Assembly (NCBI GenBank): GCA_037179385.1
Contig: CM074179.1
Span: 70,451,806 to 70,515,805, forward strand
Source: Holothuria scabra
Lineage: Eukaryota > Echinodermata > Holothuroidea > Aspidochirotida > Holothuriidae
Direction of reading: 5' to 3'
DNA length: 64,000 nucleotides
Shown here: positions 12,721-25,227 of the stretch, piece after piece
How the letters are laid out: the number at the start of each line of letters is the position of its first letter
Numbering within the stretch: position 1 is the stretch's first letter
Translations under genes and position numbers: made by a program
The notes under the pieces: generated by a model
Seen by the model: only the letters and a program-made list of their open reading frames with translations
What the model was told of the DNA's origin: nothing
Database searches by the model: none

Positions 12721-13438
12721 TTGTTTTTTTTTTTTTTCACATTGAAGTATAACCAAACATGAACACATGAGAAAGCAATATTCACGTATCGCCCAAAAAT
12801 ACTTTTGATAGGCTACATTGTTTATTAACCAAATTATACAACAGTTAACATTGCTGTTAACATCAAGCTATACAGTGAGAAAGGTACACATACGCTGAGG
12901 TGAAGTGTCGTGTCACATACACATTATTTTGCAATCCGACAATGCGCAGTATTATCACCAAAACGTTTCAGACTAAAACTGTATGACCATTCATTACGGA
13001 AAATGAAGAAAGTTATCCACAGCAAGAGAAAACAAATATCTCCAGAAATTAATGTCAATCAAAAGCTGGTACAGCAATTCTATTTAACCCTTTACCGCTG
13101 TGCTCCGATCGGGGCGTGTTTGCGCGCCTCGGGATTGGGCGGAAAAGCGGACGTAGCCCGCCCCGCATCGGCTTCCGTAGGCCGTTGACCCCCGTGACCT
13201 TAAACTATTGTCTCTCTCGCTCTTGTGGCCGAATTGTCGGGTAGCTCCTCGAAGTTTCGAGCTCCGCGTGCAACAGTAAAGATGTGTGACAGCCGAGCTC
13301 TCCGCATGGGTCCAAAAGGACCCAAACAACGGCAAAGGGTTAAACTGAGCCCGTGGAGTGTGTTTACTGCAAAGCTGATGCCACTGTCTCTGCGTGTGTG
13401 CAGGTAAACCTTTAGCCGAGTGGTGCAGATATTTTAGC

Positions 13439-13698
13439 TTAACCCTTTACCGCTGTGCTCCGATCGGGGCGTGTTTGCGCGCCTCGGGATTGGGCGGAAA
13501 AGCGGACGTAGCCCGCCCCGCATCGGCTTCCGTAGGCCGTTGACCCCCGTGACCTTAAACTATTGTCTCTCTCTCTCTTGTGGCCGAATTGTCGGGTAGC
13601 TCCTCGAAGTTTCGAGCTCCGCGTGCAACAGTAAAGATGTGTGACAGCCGAGCTCTCCGCATGGGTCCAAAAGGACCCAAACAACGGCAAAGGGTTAA
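13439..13698. mobile_element. piggyBac-like MITE unit inside the satellite monomer (example copy)
   Basis: The unit is TTAA, 252 bp, TTAA. Its left end reads CCCTTTACCGCTGT and the right end, on the opposite strand, reads CCCTTTGCCGTTGT, giving 14-bp terminal inverted repeats of CCCTTTRCCGYTGT. A TTAA target duplication with CCC-starting ends is the hallmark of piggyBac-type elements. Just inside the right end is the palindrome GGGTCCAAAAGGACCC (13663-13678). There is no transposase. All 42 copies sit at the same place in the linker, so one insertion was amplified with the repeat rather than inserted many times. The family assignment rests on ends and target only. Confidence 0.75.
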
Positions 13699-13793
13699 AC
13701 TGAGCCCGTGGAGTGTGTTTACTGCAAAGCTGATGCCACTGTCTCTGCGTGTGTGCAGGTAAACCTTTAGCCGAGTGTTGCAGATATTTTAGC
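13695..13793. repeat. 99-bp linker unit of the satellite (example copy)
   Basis: It runs from TTAAACTGAGCCCGTGG to GCAGATATTTTAGC and joins one MITE to the next. It contains a short inverted pair, GTTTACTGCA and TGCAGGTAAAC. Its length equals that of the two short monomers, which suggests the linker was the original repeat unit or host sequence into which the MITE inserted. Confidence 0.8.
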
Positions 13794-14866
13794 TTAACCC
13801 TTTTACCGCTGTGCTCCGATCGGGGCGTGTTTGCGCGCCTCGGGATTGGGCGGAAAAGCGGACGTAGCCCGCCCCGCATCGGCTTCCGTAGGATGTTGAC
13901 CCCCGTGACCTTCAACTATTGTCTCTCTCGCTCTTGTGGCCGAATTTTCGGGTAGCTCCTCGCAGTTTCGAGCTCCGCGTGCAACAGCAAAAAGATGTGT
14001 GACAGCCGAGCTCTCCGCATGGGTCCAAAAGGACCCAAACAACGGCAAAGGGTTAAACTGAACCCGTGGAGTGTGTTTACTGCAAAGCTGATGCCACTGT
14101 CTCTGCGCGTGTGCACGTAAACCTTTAGCCGAGTGGTGCAGATATTTTAGCTTAACCCTTTTACCGCTGTGCTCCGATCGGGGCGTGTTTGCGCGCCTCG
14201 GGATTGGGCGGAAAAGCGGACGTAGCCCGCCCCGCATCGGCTTCCGTAGGCCGATGACCCCCGTGACCTTCAACTATTGTCTCTCTCCATCTTGTGGCCG
14301 AATTTTCGGGTAGCTCCTCGCAGTTTCGAGCTCCGCGTGCAACAGCAAAAAGATGTGTGACAGCCGAGCTCTCCGCATGGGTCCAAAAGGACCCAAACAA
14401 CGGCAAAGGGTTAAACTGAACCCGTGGAGTGTGTTTACTGCAAAGCTGATGCCACTGTCTCTACGCGTGTGCACGTAAACCATCAGCCGAGTGGTGCAGA
14501 TATTTTAGCTTAACCCTTTACCGCTGTGCTCCGATCGGGGCGTGTTTGCGCGCCTCGGGATTGGGCGGAAAAGCGGACGTAGCCCGCCCCGCATCGGCTT
14601 CCGTAGGATGTTGACCCCCGTGACCTTCAACTATTGTCTCTCTCGCTCTTGTGGCCGAATTTTCGGGTAGCTCCTCGCAGTTTCGAGCTCCGCGTGCAAC
14701 AGCAAAAAGATGTGTGACAGCCGAGCTCTCCGCATGGGTCCAAAAGGACCCAAACAACGGCAAAGGGTTAAACTGAACCCGTGGAGTGTGTTTACTGCAA
14801 AGCTGATGCCACTGTCTCTGCGCGTGTGCAAGTAAACCTTTAGCCGAGTGGTGCAGATATTTGAGC

Positions 14867-15205
14867 TTAACCCTTTACCGTTGTGCTCCGATCGGGGCGT
14901 GTTTGCGCGCCTCGGGACTGGGCGGAAAAGCGGACGTAGCCCGCCCCGCATCGGCTTCCGTCGGACGTTGACCCCGTGACCTTCAACTATTGTCTCTCTC
15001 GCTCTTGTGGCCGAGTTTTCGGGTAGCTCCGAGTGCAACAGCAAAAAGATGTGTGACAGCCGAGCTCTCCGCATGGGTCCAAAAGGACCCAAACAACGGC
15101 AAAGGGTTAAACTGAGCCCGTGGAGTGGGTTTACTGCAAAGCTGATGCCACTGTCTCTGCGCGTGTGCAAGTAAACCTTTAGCCGAGTGGTGCAGATATT
15201 TGAGC
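14867..15205. repeat. 339-bp monomer variant with internal 17-bp deletion (example)
   Basis: Most monomers contain AGCTCC, eleven bases, then AGCTCC again. In this variant one AGCTCC and the intervening bases are missing, leaving GGGTAGCTCCGAGTGC. The same deletion is in monomers at 15562, 18043, 18738 and 23817. It fits slippage or end-joining between 6-bp direct repeats in one ancestor, followed by spread. Confidence 0.85.
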
Positions 15206-16614
15206 TTAACCCTTTACCGTTGTGCTCCGATCGGGGCGTGTTTGCGCGCCTCGGGACTGGGCGGAAAAGCGGACGTAGCCCGCCCCGCATCGGCTTCCGT
15301 AGGCCGTTGACCCCGTGACCTTCAACTATTGTCTCTCTCACTCTTGTGGCCGAATTTTCGGGTAGCTCCTCGCAGTATCGAGCTCCGCGTGCAACAGCAA
15401 AAAGATGTGTGACAGCCGAGCTCTCCGCATGTTTCCAAAAGGACCCAAACAACGGCAAAGGGTTAAATTGAACCCGTGGAGTGTGTTTACTGCAAAGCTG
15501 ATGCCACTGTCTCTGCGCGTGTGCACGTAAACCTTCAGCCGAGTGGTGCAGATATTTTAGCTTAACCCTTTACCGCTGTGCTCCGATCGTAGCGTGTTTG
15601 CGCGCCTCGGTATTGGGCGGAAAAGCGGACGTAGCCCGCCCCGCATCGGCTTCCGTCGGAAGTTGACCCCGTGACCTTCAACTATTGTCTCTCTCGCTCT
15701 TGTGGCCGAGTTTTCGGGTAGCTCCGAGTGCAACAGCAAAAAGATGTGTGACAGCCAAGATCTCCGCATGGGTCCGAAAGGACCCAAACAACGGCAAAGG
15801 GTTAAACTGAGCTCGTGGAGTGGGTTTGCTGCAAAGCTGATGCCACTGTCTCTGCGCGTGTGCACGTAAACCTTTAGCCGAGTGTTGCAGATATTTTAGC
15901 TTAACCCTCTACCGCTGTGCTCCGATCGGCGCGTGTTTGCGCGCCTCGGGATTGGGCGGAAAAGCGGACGTAGCCCGCCCCGCATCGGCTTCCGTAGGCC
16001 ATTGACCCCCGTGACCTTCAACTATTGTCTCTCTCGCTCTTGTGGCCGAATTTTCTCGTAGCTCCTCGCAGTTTCGAGCTCCGCGTGCAACAGCAAAAAG
16101 ATGTGTGACAGCCGAGCTCTCCGCATGGGTCCGAAAGGACCCAAACAACGGCAAAGGGTTAAACTGAGCTCGTGGAGTGGGTTTGCTGCAAAGCTGATGC
16201 CACCGTCTCTGCGCGTGTGCACGTAAACCTTTAGCCGAGTGGTGCAGATATTTTAGCTTAACCCTCTACCGCTGTGATCCGATCGGCGCGTGTTTGCGCG
16301 CCTCGGGATTGGGCGGAAAAGCGGACGTAGCCCACCCCGCATCGGCTTCCGTAGGCCATTGACCCCCGTGACCTTCAACTATTGTCTCTCTCGCTCTTGT
16401 GGCCGAATTTTCTCGTAGCTCCTCGCAGTTTCGAGCTCCGCGTGCAACAGCAAAAAGATGTGTGACAGCCGAGCTCTCCGCATGGGTCCAAAAGGACCCA
16501 AACAACGCCAAAGGGTTAAACTGAGCCCGTGGAGTGTGTTTACTGCAAAGCTGATGCCACTGTCTCTGCGTGTGTGCAGGTAAACCTTTAGCCGAGTGGT
16601 GCAGATATTTTAGC

Positions 16615-19600
16615 TTAACCCTTTACCGCTGTGCTCCGATGGGGGCGTGTTTGCGCGCCTCGGGATTGGGCGGAAAAGCGGACTTAGCCCGCCCCGCATC
16701 GGCTTCCGTAGGCCGTTGACCCCCGTGACCTTAAACTATTGTCTCTCTCTCTCTTGTGGCCGAATTGTCGGGTAGCTCCTCGAAGTTTCGAGCTCCGCGT
16801 GCAACAGTAAAGATGTGTGACAGCCGAGCTCTCCGCATGGGTCCAAAAGGACCCAAACAACGGCAAAGGGTTAAACTGAGCCCGTGGAGTGTGTTTACTG
16901 CAAAGCTGATGCCACTGTCTCTGCGTGTGTGCAGGTAAACCTTTAGCCGAGTGTTGCAGATATTTTAGCTTAACCCTTTTACCGCTGTGCTCCGATCGGG
17001 GCGTGTTTGCGCGCCTCGGGATTGGGCGGAAAAGCGGACGTAGCCCGCCCCGCATCGGCTTCCGTAGGATGTTGACCCCCGTGACCTTCAACTATTGTCT
17101 CTCTCGCTCTTGTGGCCGAATTTTCGGGTAGCTCCTCGCAGTTTCGAGCTCCGCGTGCAACAGCAAAAAGATGTGTGACAGCCGAGCTCTCCGCATGGGT
17201 CCAAAAGGACCCAAACAACGGCAAAGGGTTAAACTGAACCCGTGGAGTGTGTTTACTGCAAAGCTGATGCCACTGTCTCTGCGCGTGTGCACGTAAACCT
17301 TTAGCCGAGTGGTGCAGATATTTTAGCTTAACCCTTTTACCGCTGTGCTCCGATCGGGGCGTGTTTGCGCGCCTCGGGATTGGGCGGAAAAGCGGACGTA
17401 GCCCGCCCCGCATCGGCTTCCGTAGGCCGATGACCCCCGTGACCTTCAACTATTGTCTCTCTCCATCTTGTGGCCGAATTTTCGGGTAGCTCCTCGCAGT
17501 TTCGAGCTCCGCGTGCAACAGCAAAAAGATGTGTGACAGCCGAGCTCTCCGCATGGGTCCAAAAGGACCCAAACAACGGCAAAGGGTTAAACTGAACCCG
17601 TGGAGTGTGTTTACTGCAAAGCTGATGCCACTGTCTCTACGCGTGTGCACGTAAACCATCAGCCGAGTGGTGCAGATATTTTAGCTTAACCCTTTACCGC
17701 TGTGCTCCGATCGGGGCGTGTTTGCGCGCCTCGGGATTGGGCGGAAAAGCGGACGTAGCCCGCCCCGCATCGGCTTCCGTAGGATGTTGACCCCCGTGAC
17801 CTTCAACTATTGTCTCTCTCGCTCTTGTGGCCGAATTTTCGGGTAGCTCCTCGCAGTTTCGAGCTCCGCGTGCAACAGCAAAAAGATGTGTGACAGCCGA
17901 GCTCTCCGCATGGGTCCAAAAGGACCCAAACAACGGCAAAGGGTTAAACTGAACCCGTGGAGTGTGTTTACTGCAAAGCTGATGCCACTGTCTCTGGGCG
18001 TGTGCACGTAAACCTTTAGCCGAGTGGTGCAGATATTTTAGCTTAACCCTTTATCGCTGTGCTCCGATGGGGGCGTGTTTGCGCGCCTCCGGATTGGGCG
18101 GAAAAGCGGACGTAGCCCGCCCCGCATCGGCTTCCGTCGGACGTTGACCCCGTGACCTTCAACTATTGTCTCTCTCGCTCTTGTGGCCGAGTTTTCGGGT
18201 AGCTCCGAGTGCAACAGCAAAAAGATGTGTGACAGCCGAGCTCTCCGCATGGGTCCAAAAGGACCCAAACAACGGCAAAGGGTTAAACTGAGCCCGTGGA
18301 GTGGGTTTACTGCAAAGCTGATGCCACTGTCTCTGCGCGTGTGCAAGTAAACCTTTAGCCGAGTGGTGCAGATATTTGAGCTTAACCCTTTACCGTTGTG
18401 CTCCGATCGGGGCGTGTTTGCGCGCCTCGGGACTGGGCGGAAAAGCGGACGTAGCCCGCCCCGCATCGGCTTCCGTAGGCCGTTGACCCCGTGACCTTCA
18501 ACTATTGTCTCTCTCACTCTTGTGGCCGAATTTTCGGGTAGCTCCTCGCAGTATCGAGCTCCGCGTGCAACAGCAAAAAGATGTGTGACAGCCGAGCTCT
18601 CCGCATGTTTCCAAAAGGACCCAAACAACGGCAAAGGGTTAAATTGAACCCGTGGAGTGTGTTTACTGCAAAGCTGATGCCACTGTCTCTGCGCGTGTGC
18701 ACGTAAACCTTCAGCCGAGTGGTGCAGATATTTTAGCTTAACCCTTTACCGCTGTGCTCCGATCGTAGCGTGTTTGCGCGCCTCGGTATTGGGCGGAAAA
18801 GCGGACGTAGCCCGCCCCGCATCGGCTTCCGTCGGAAGTTGACCCCGTGACCTTCAACTATTGTCTCTCTCGCTCTTGTGGCCGAGTTTTCGGGTAGCTC
18901 CGAGTGCAACAGCAAAAAGATGTGTGACAGCCAAGATCTCCGCATGGGTCCGAAAGGACCCAAACAACGGCAAAGGGTTAAACTGAGCCCGTGGAGTGGG
19001 TTTGCTGCAAAGCTGATGCCACTGTCTCTGCGCGTGTGCACGTAAACCTTTAGCCGAGTGTTGCAGATATTTTAGCTTAACCCTCTACCGCTGTGCTCCG
19101 ATCGGCGCGTGTTTGCGCGCCTCGGGATTGGGCGGAAAAGCGGACGTAGCCCGCCCCGCATCGGCTTCCGTAGGCCATTGACCCCCGTGACCTTCAACTA
19201 TTGTCTCTCTCGCTCTTGTGGCCGAATTTTCTCGTAGCTCCTCGCAGTTTCGAGCTCCGCGTGCAACAGCAAAAAGATGTGTGACAGCCGAGCTCTCCGC
19301 ATGGGTCCGAAAGGACCCAAACAACGGCAAAGGGTTAAACTGAGCTCGTGGAGTGGGTTTGCTGCAAAGCTGATGCCACCGTCTCTGCGCGTGTGCACGT
19401 AAACCTTTAGCCGAGTGGTGCAGATATTTTAGCTTAACCCTCTACCGCTGTGATCCGATCGGCGCGTGTTTGCGCGCCTCGGGATTGGGCGGAAAAGCGG
19501 ACGTAGCCCACCCCGCATCGGCTTCCGTAGGCCATTGACCCCCGTGACCTTCAACTATTGTCTCTCTCGCTCTTGTGGCCGAATTTTCTCGTAGCTCCTC

Positions 19601-19790
19601 GCAGTTTCGAGCTCCGCGTGCAACAGCAAAAAGATGTGTGACAGCCGAGCTCTCCGCATGGGTCCAAAAGGACCCAAACAACGCCAAAGGGTTAAACTGA
19701 GCCCGTGGAGTGGGTTTGCTGCAAAGCTGATGCCACTGTCTCTGCGCGTGTGCACGTAAACCTATAGCCGAGTGGTGCAGATATTTTAGC
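16615..19790. repeat. Higher-order repeat block, copy 2 (3176 bp)
   Basis: Directly adjoins copy 1 and matches it almost base for base. Differences I noticed cluster at the first monomer (GATGGGGGCG for GATCGGGGCG), around 17995-18100 (the fifth linker and start of the sixth monomer), and near the end. The near identity implies a recent duplication or gene conversion. Confidence 0.9.
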
Positions 19791-20504
19791 TTAACCCTCT
19801 ACCGCTGTGCTCCGATCGGCGCGTGTTTGCGCGCCTCGGGACTGGGCGGAAAAGCGGACGCAGCCCGCCCCGCATCGGCTTCCGTAGGCCTTTGACCCCC
19901 GTGACGTTCAACTATTGTCTCTCTCGCTCTTGTGGCCGAATTTTCTCGTAGCTCCTCGCAGTTTCGAGCTCCGCGTGCAACAGCAAAAAGATGTGTGACA
20001 GCCGAGCTCTCCGCATGGGTCCGAAAGGACCCAAACAACGGCAAAGGGTTAAACTGAGCTCGTGGAGTGGGTTTGCTGCAAAGCTGATGCCATCGTCTCT
20101 GCGCGTGTGCACGTAAACCTTTAGCCGAGTGGTGCAGATATTTTAGCTTAACCCTCTACCGCTGTGATCCGATCGGCGCGTGTTTGCGCGCCTCGGGATT
20201 GGGCGGAAAAGCGGACGTAGCCCACACCGCATCGGCTTCCGTAGGCCATTGACCCCCGTGACCTTCAACTATTGTCTCTCTCGCTCTTGTGGCCGAATTT
20301 TCTCGTAGCTCCTCGCAGTTTCGAGCTCCGCGTGCAACAGCAAAAAGATGTGTGACAGCCGAGCTCTCCGCATTGGTCCGAGAGGACCCAAACAACGGTA
20401 AAGGGTTAAACTGAGCCCGTGGAGTGGGTTTGCTGCAAAGCTGATGCCACTGTCTCTGCGCGTGTGCAGGTAAACCTTTAGCCGAGTGGTGCAGATATTT
20501 TAGC
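19434..20504. repeat. Second higher-order block, copy 1 (three monomers)
   Basis: Monomers starting 19434, 19791 and 20148 correspond to those at 24157, 24514 and 24871, an offset of 4723 bp. Shared private variants include CCTATAGCCG in a linker, GATGCCATCG, and CCGCATTGGTCCGAGAGG. Confidence 0.75.
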
Positions 20505-23003
20505 TTAACCCTCTACCGCTGTGCTCCGATCGGGGCGTGTTTGCGCGCCTCGGGACTGGGCGGAAAAGCGGACGCAGCCCGCCCCGCATCGGCTTCCGTA
20601 GGCCATTGACCCCCGTGACCTTCAACTATTGTCTCTCTCGCTCTTGTGGCCGAATTTTCTCGTAGCTCCTCGCAGTTTCGAGCTCCGCGTGCAACAGCAA
20701 AAAGATGTGTGACAGCCGAGCTCTCCGCATGGGTCCGAAAGGACCCAAACAACGGCAAAGGGTTAAACTGAGCCCGTGGAGTGGGTTTTTCTGCAAAGCT
20801 GATGCCACTGTCTCTGCGCGTGTGCACGTAAACCTTTAGCCGAGTGGTGCAGATATTTTAGCTTAACCCTCTACCGCTGTGCTCCGATCCGTGCGTGTTT
20901 GCGCGCCTCGGGACTGGGCGGAAAAGCGGACGTAGCCCGCCCCGCATCGGCTTCCGTAGGCCATTGACCCCCGTGACATTCAACTATTGTCTCTCTCGCT
21001 CTTGTGGCCGAATTTTCTCGTAGCTCCTCGCGGTTTCGAGCTCCGCGTGCAACAGCAAAAAGATGTGTGACAGCCGAGCTCTCCGCATGGGTCCAAAGGG
21101 ACCCAAACAACGGCAAAGGTATAAACTGAGCCCGTGGAGTGTGTTTTTCTGCAAAGCTGATGCCACTGTCTCTGCGCGTGTGCACGTAAACCTTTAGCCG
21201 AGTGGTGCAGATATTTTAGCTTAACCCTTTACCGCTGTGATCCGATCGGGGCGTGTTTGCGCGCCTCGGGACTGGGCGGAAAAGCGGACGTAGCCCGCCC
21301 CGCATCGGCTTCCGTAGGCCATTGACCCCCGTGACGTTCAACTATTGTCTCTCTCGCTCTTGTGGCCGAATTTTCTCGTAGCTCCTCGCGGTTTCGAGCT
21401 CCGCGTGCAACAGCAAAAAGATGTGTGACAGCCGAGCTCTCCGCATGGGTCCAAAGGGACCCAAACAACGGCAAAGGTAAAAACTGAGCCCGTGGAGTGT
21501 GTTTTTCTGCAAAGCTGATGCCACTGTCTCTGCGCGTGTGCACGTAAACCTTTAGCCGAGTGGTGCAGATATTTTAGCTTAACCCTCTACCGCTGTGCTC
21601 CGATCGGGGCGTGTTTGCGCGCCTCGGGACTGGGCGGAAAAGCGGACGTAGCCCGCCCCGCATCGGCTTCCGTAGGCCATTGACCCCCGTGACCTTCAAC
21701 TACTGTCTCTCTCGCTCTTGTGGCCGAATTTTCTCGTAGCTCCTCGCGGTTTCGAGCTCCGCGTGCAACAGCAAAAAGATGTGTGACAGCCGAGCTCTCC
21801 GCATGGGTCCAAAAGGACCCAAACAACTTCAAAGGGTTAAACTCAGCCCGTGGAGTGTGTTTTCCTGCAAAGCTGATGCCACTGTCTCTGCGAGTGTGCA
21901 CGTAAAATTTTAGCCGAGTGGTGCAGATATTTTTGCTTAACACTTTACCGCTGTGCTCAGATCGGCGCATGTTTGCGCGCCTCGGGATTGGGCGGAAAAG
22001 CTTACGTAGCCCGCCCCGCATCGGCTTCCGTAGGCCATTGACCCCCGTGACCTTCAACTATTGTCTCTCTCGCTCTTGTGGCCGAATTTTCTCATCGCTA
22101 CTCGCAGTATCGAGCTCCGCGTGAAACAGTAATGATGTGTGACAGCCGAGCTCTCCGCATGGGTGAGAGGACCCAAACAACGGCAAAGGGTTAAACTGAG
22201 CCCGTGGAGTGTGTTTTCCTGCAAAGCTGATGCCACTGTCTCTGCGGGTGTGCACGTGAACCTTTAGCCGAGTGGTGCAGATACTTTAGCTTAACCCTTT
22301 ACCGCTGTGCTCCGATCGGCGCATGTTTGCGCGCCTCGCAATTGGGAGGAAAAGCTTACGTAGCCCGCCCCGCATCGGCTTCCGTAGGCCATTGACCCCG
22401 TGACCTTCAACTATTGTCTCTCTCGCTCTTGTGGCCGAATTTTCTCATAGCTACTCGCAGTTTCGAGCTCCGCGTGAAACAGTAATGATGTGTGACAGCC
22501 GAGCTCTCCGCATGGGTCCAAAAGGACCCAAACAACGGCAAAGGGTTAAACTCAGCCCGTGGAGTCTGTTTTCCAGCAAAGCTGATGCCACTGTCTCTGC
22601 TTGTGTGCACGTAAACCTTTAGCCGAGTGGTGCAGATATTTTAGCTTAACCCTTTACCGCTGTGCTCCGATCGGCGCATGTTTGCGCGCCTCGGGATTGG
22701 GCGGAAAAGCGGACGTAGCCCGCCCCGCATCGGCTTCCGTAGGCCATTGACCCCCGTGACCTTCAACTATTGTCTCTCTCGCTCTTGTGGCCGAATTTTC
22801 TCGTAGCTACTCGCAGTTTCGAGCTCCGCGAGGAAACAGTAATGATGTGTGACAGCCGAGCTCTCCGCATGGGTCCAAAAGGACCCAAACAACGGTAAAG
22901 GGTTAAACTGAGCCCGTGGAGTGCGTTTTCCTGCAAAGCTGATGCCACTGTCTCTGCGTGGGTGCACGTAAACCTTTAGCCGAGTGGTGCAGATATTTTT
23001 AGC

Positions 23004-23102
23004 TTAAACTAAGCCCGTGGAGTGTGTTTACTGCAAAGCTGATGCCACTGTCTCTGCGTGTGTGCACGTAAACCTTTAGCCGAGTGGTGCGGATGTTTTA
23101 GC
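23004..23102. repeat. Short linker-only monomer (MITE-empty site 1)
   Basis: Here the linker end TTTTTAGC is followed by one TTAA and then ACTAAGCCCGTGGAG, with no MITE between. The unit is exactly 99 bp, equal to the linker of full monomers. One intact TTAA remains, with no footprint, as expected of precise piggyBac-type excision or of an ancestral empty unit. The ACTAAG variant is shared with the linker of the last monomer (28075 onward). Confidence 0.9.
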
Positions 23103-24156
23103 TTAACCCTTTACCGTTGTGTTCCGATCGGGGCATGTTTGCGCGCTTCGGGATTGGGCGGAAAAGCGGACGTAGCCCGCCCCGCATCGGCTTCCGTAGG
23201 CCATTGACCCCGTGACATTCAACTATTGTCTCTCTCGCTCTTGTGGCCGAATTTTCTCGTAGCTCCTCGCAGTTTCGAGCTCCGCGTGCAACAGCAAAAA
23301 GATGTGTGACAGCCGAGCTCGCCGCATGGGTCCAAAGGGACCCAAACAACGGCAAAGGTATAAACTGAGCAAGTGGAGTGTGTTTTTCTGCAAAGCTGAT
23401 GCCACTGTCTCTGCTTGTGTGCACGTAAACCTTTAGCCGAGTGGTGCAGATATTTTAGCTTAACCCTTTACCGTTGTGCTCCGATCGGGGGGTGTTTGCG
23501 CGCCTCGGGACTGGGCGGAAAAGCGGACGTAGCCCGCCCCGCATCGGCTTCCGTAGGCCATTGACCCCCGTGACCTTCAACTATTGTCTCTCTCGCTCTT
23601 GTGGCCGAATTTTCTCGTAGCTACTCGCAGTTTCGAGCTCCGCGTGCAACAGCAAAAAGATGTGTGACAGCCGAGCTCTCCGCATGGGTCCAAAAGGACC
23701 CAAACAACGGCAAAGGGTTAAACTGAACCCGTGGAGTGTGTTTACTGCAAAGCTGATGCCACTGTCTCTGGGCGTGTGCACGTAAACCTTTAGCCGAGTG
23801 GTGCAGATATTTTAGCTTAACCCTTTACCGCTGTGCTCCGATCGTAGCGTGTTTGCGCGCCTCGGTATTGGGCGGAAAAGCGGACGTAGCCCGCCCCGCA
23901 TCGGCTTCCGTCGGAAGTTGACCCCGTGACCTTCAACTATTGTCTCTCTCGCTCTTGTGGCCGAGTTTTCGGGTAGCTCCGAGTGCAACAGCAAAAAGAT
24001 GTGTGACAGCCGAGCTCTCCGCATGGGTCCAAAGGGACCCAAACAACGGCAAAGGTAAAAACTGAGCCCGTGGAGTGTGTTTTTCTGCAAAGCTGATGCC
24101 ACTGTCTCTGCGCGTGTGCACGTAAACCTTTAGCCGAGTGGTGCAGATATTTTAGC

Positions 24157-25227
24157 TTAACCCTTTACCGCTGTGCTCCGATCGGGGCGTGTTTGCGCGC
24201 CTCGGGACTGGGCGGAAAAGCGGACGTAGCCCGCCCCGCATCGGCTTCCGTAGGCCATTGACCCCCGTGACCTTCAACTATTGTCTCTCTCGCTCTTGTG
24301 GCCGAATTTTCTCGTAGCTCCTCGCAGTTTCGAGCTCCGCGTGCAACAGCAAAAAGATGTGTGACAGCCGAGCTCTCCGCATGGGTCCAAAAAGACCCAA
24401 ACAACGCCAAAGGGTTAAACTGAGCCCGTGGAGTGGGTTTGCTGCAAAGCTGATGCCACTGTCTCTGCGCGTGTGCACGTAAACCTATAGCCGAGTGGTG
24501 CAGATATTTTAGCTTAACCCTCTACCGCTGTGCTCCGATCGGCGCGTGTTTGCGCGCCTCGGGACTGGGCGGAAAAGCGGACGCAGCCCGCCCCGCATCG
24601 GCTTCCGTAGGCCTTTGACCCCCGTGACCTTCAACTATTGTCTCTCTCGCTCTTGTGGCCGAATTTTCTCGTAGCTCCTCGCAGTTTCGAGCTCCGCGTG
24701 CAACAGCAAAAAGATGTGTGACAGCCGAGCTCTCCGCATGGGTCCGAAAGGACCCAAACAACGGCAAAGGGTTAAACTGAGCTCGTGGAGTGGGTTTGCT
24801 GCAAAGCTGATGCCATCGTCTCTGCGCGTGTGCACGTAAACCTTTAGCCGAGTGGTGCAGATATTTTAGCTTAACCCTCTACCGCTGTGATCCGATCGGC
24901 GCGTGTTTGCGCGCCTCGGGATTGGGCGGAAAAGCGGACGTAGCCCACCCCGCATCGGCTTCCGTAGGCCATTGACCCCCGTGACCTTCAACTATTGTCT
25001 CTCTCGCTCTTGTGGCCGAATTTTCTCGTAGCTCCTCGCAGTTTCGAGCTCCGCGTGCAACAGCAAAAAGATGTGTGACAGCCGAGCTCTCCGCATTGGT
25101 CCGAGAGGACCCAAACAACGGTAAAGGGTTAAACTTAGCCCGTGGAGTGGGTTTGCTGCAAAGCTGATGCCACTGTCTCTGCGCGTGTGCAGGTAAACCT
25201 TTAGCCGAGTGGTGCAGATATTTTAGC
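24157..25227. repeat. Second higher-order block, copy 2 (three monomers)
   Basis: Partner of 19434-20504 at an offset of 4723 bp, with the same rare variants. The first monomer matches only in its second half, which places the exchange boundary inside it. Confidence 0.7.

Larger units (their letters stand above)
13439..16614. repeat. Higher-order repeat block, copy 1 (3176 bp, nine monomers)
   Basis: Monomer starts at 13439, 13794, 14152, 14510, 14867, 15206, 15562, 15901 and 16258 recur exactly 3176 bp later. Private variants recur with them: the 339-bp monomers, CATCTTGTGG in place of CGCTCTTGTGG, and a CCGCATGTTTCC variant. The last monomer differs from its partner in the linker. Confidence 0.9.

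Noticed and set aside
13000..13083. Degenerate linker left of the first monomer (GGTACAGCAATTCTA resembles GGTGCAGATATTTTA)
   Set aside because: Only about 20 bases resemble the linker and the similarity stops there. It could be chance, so the array start was kept at the first TTAA.
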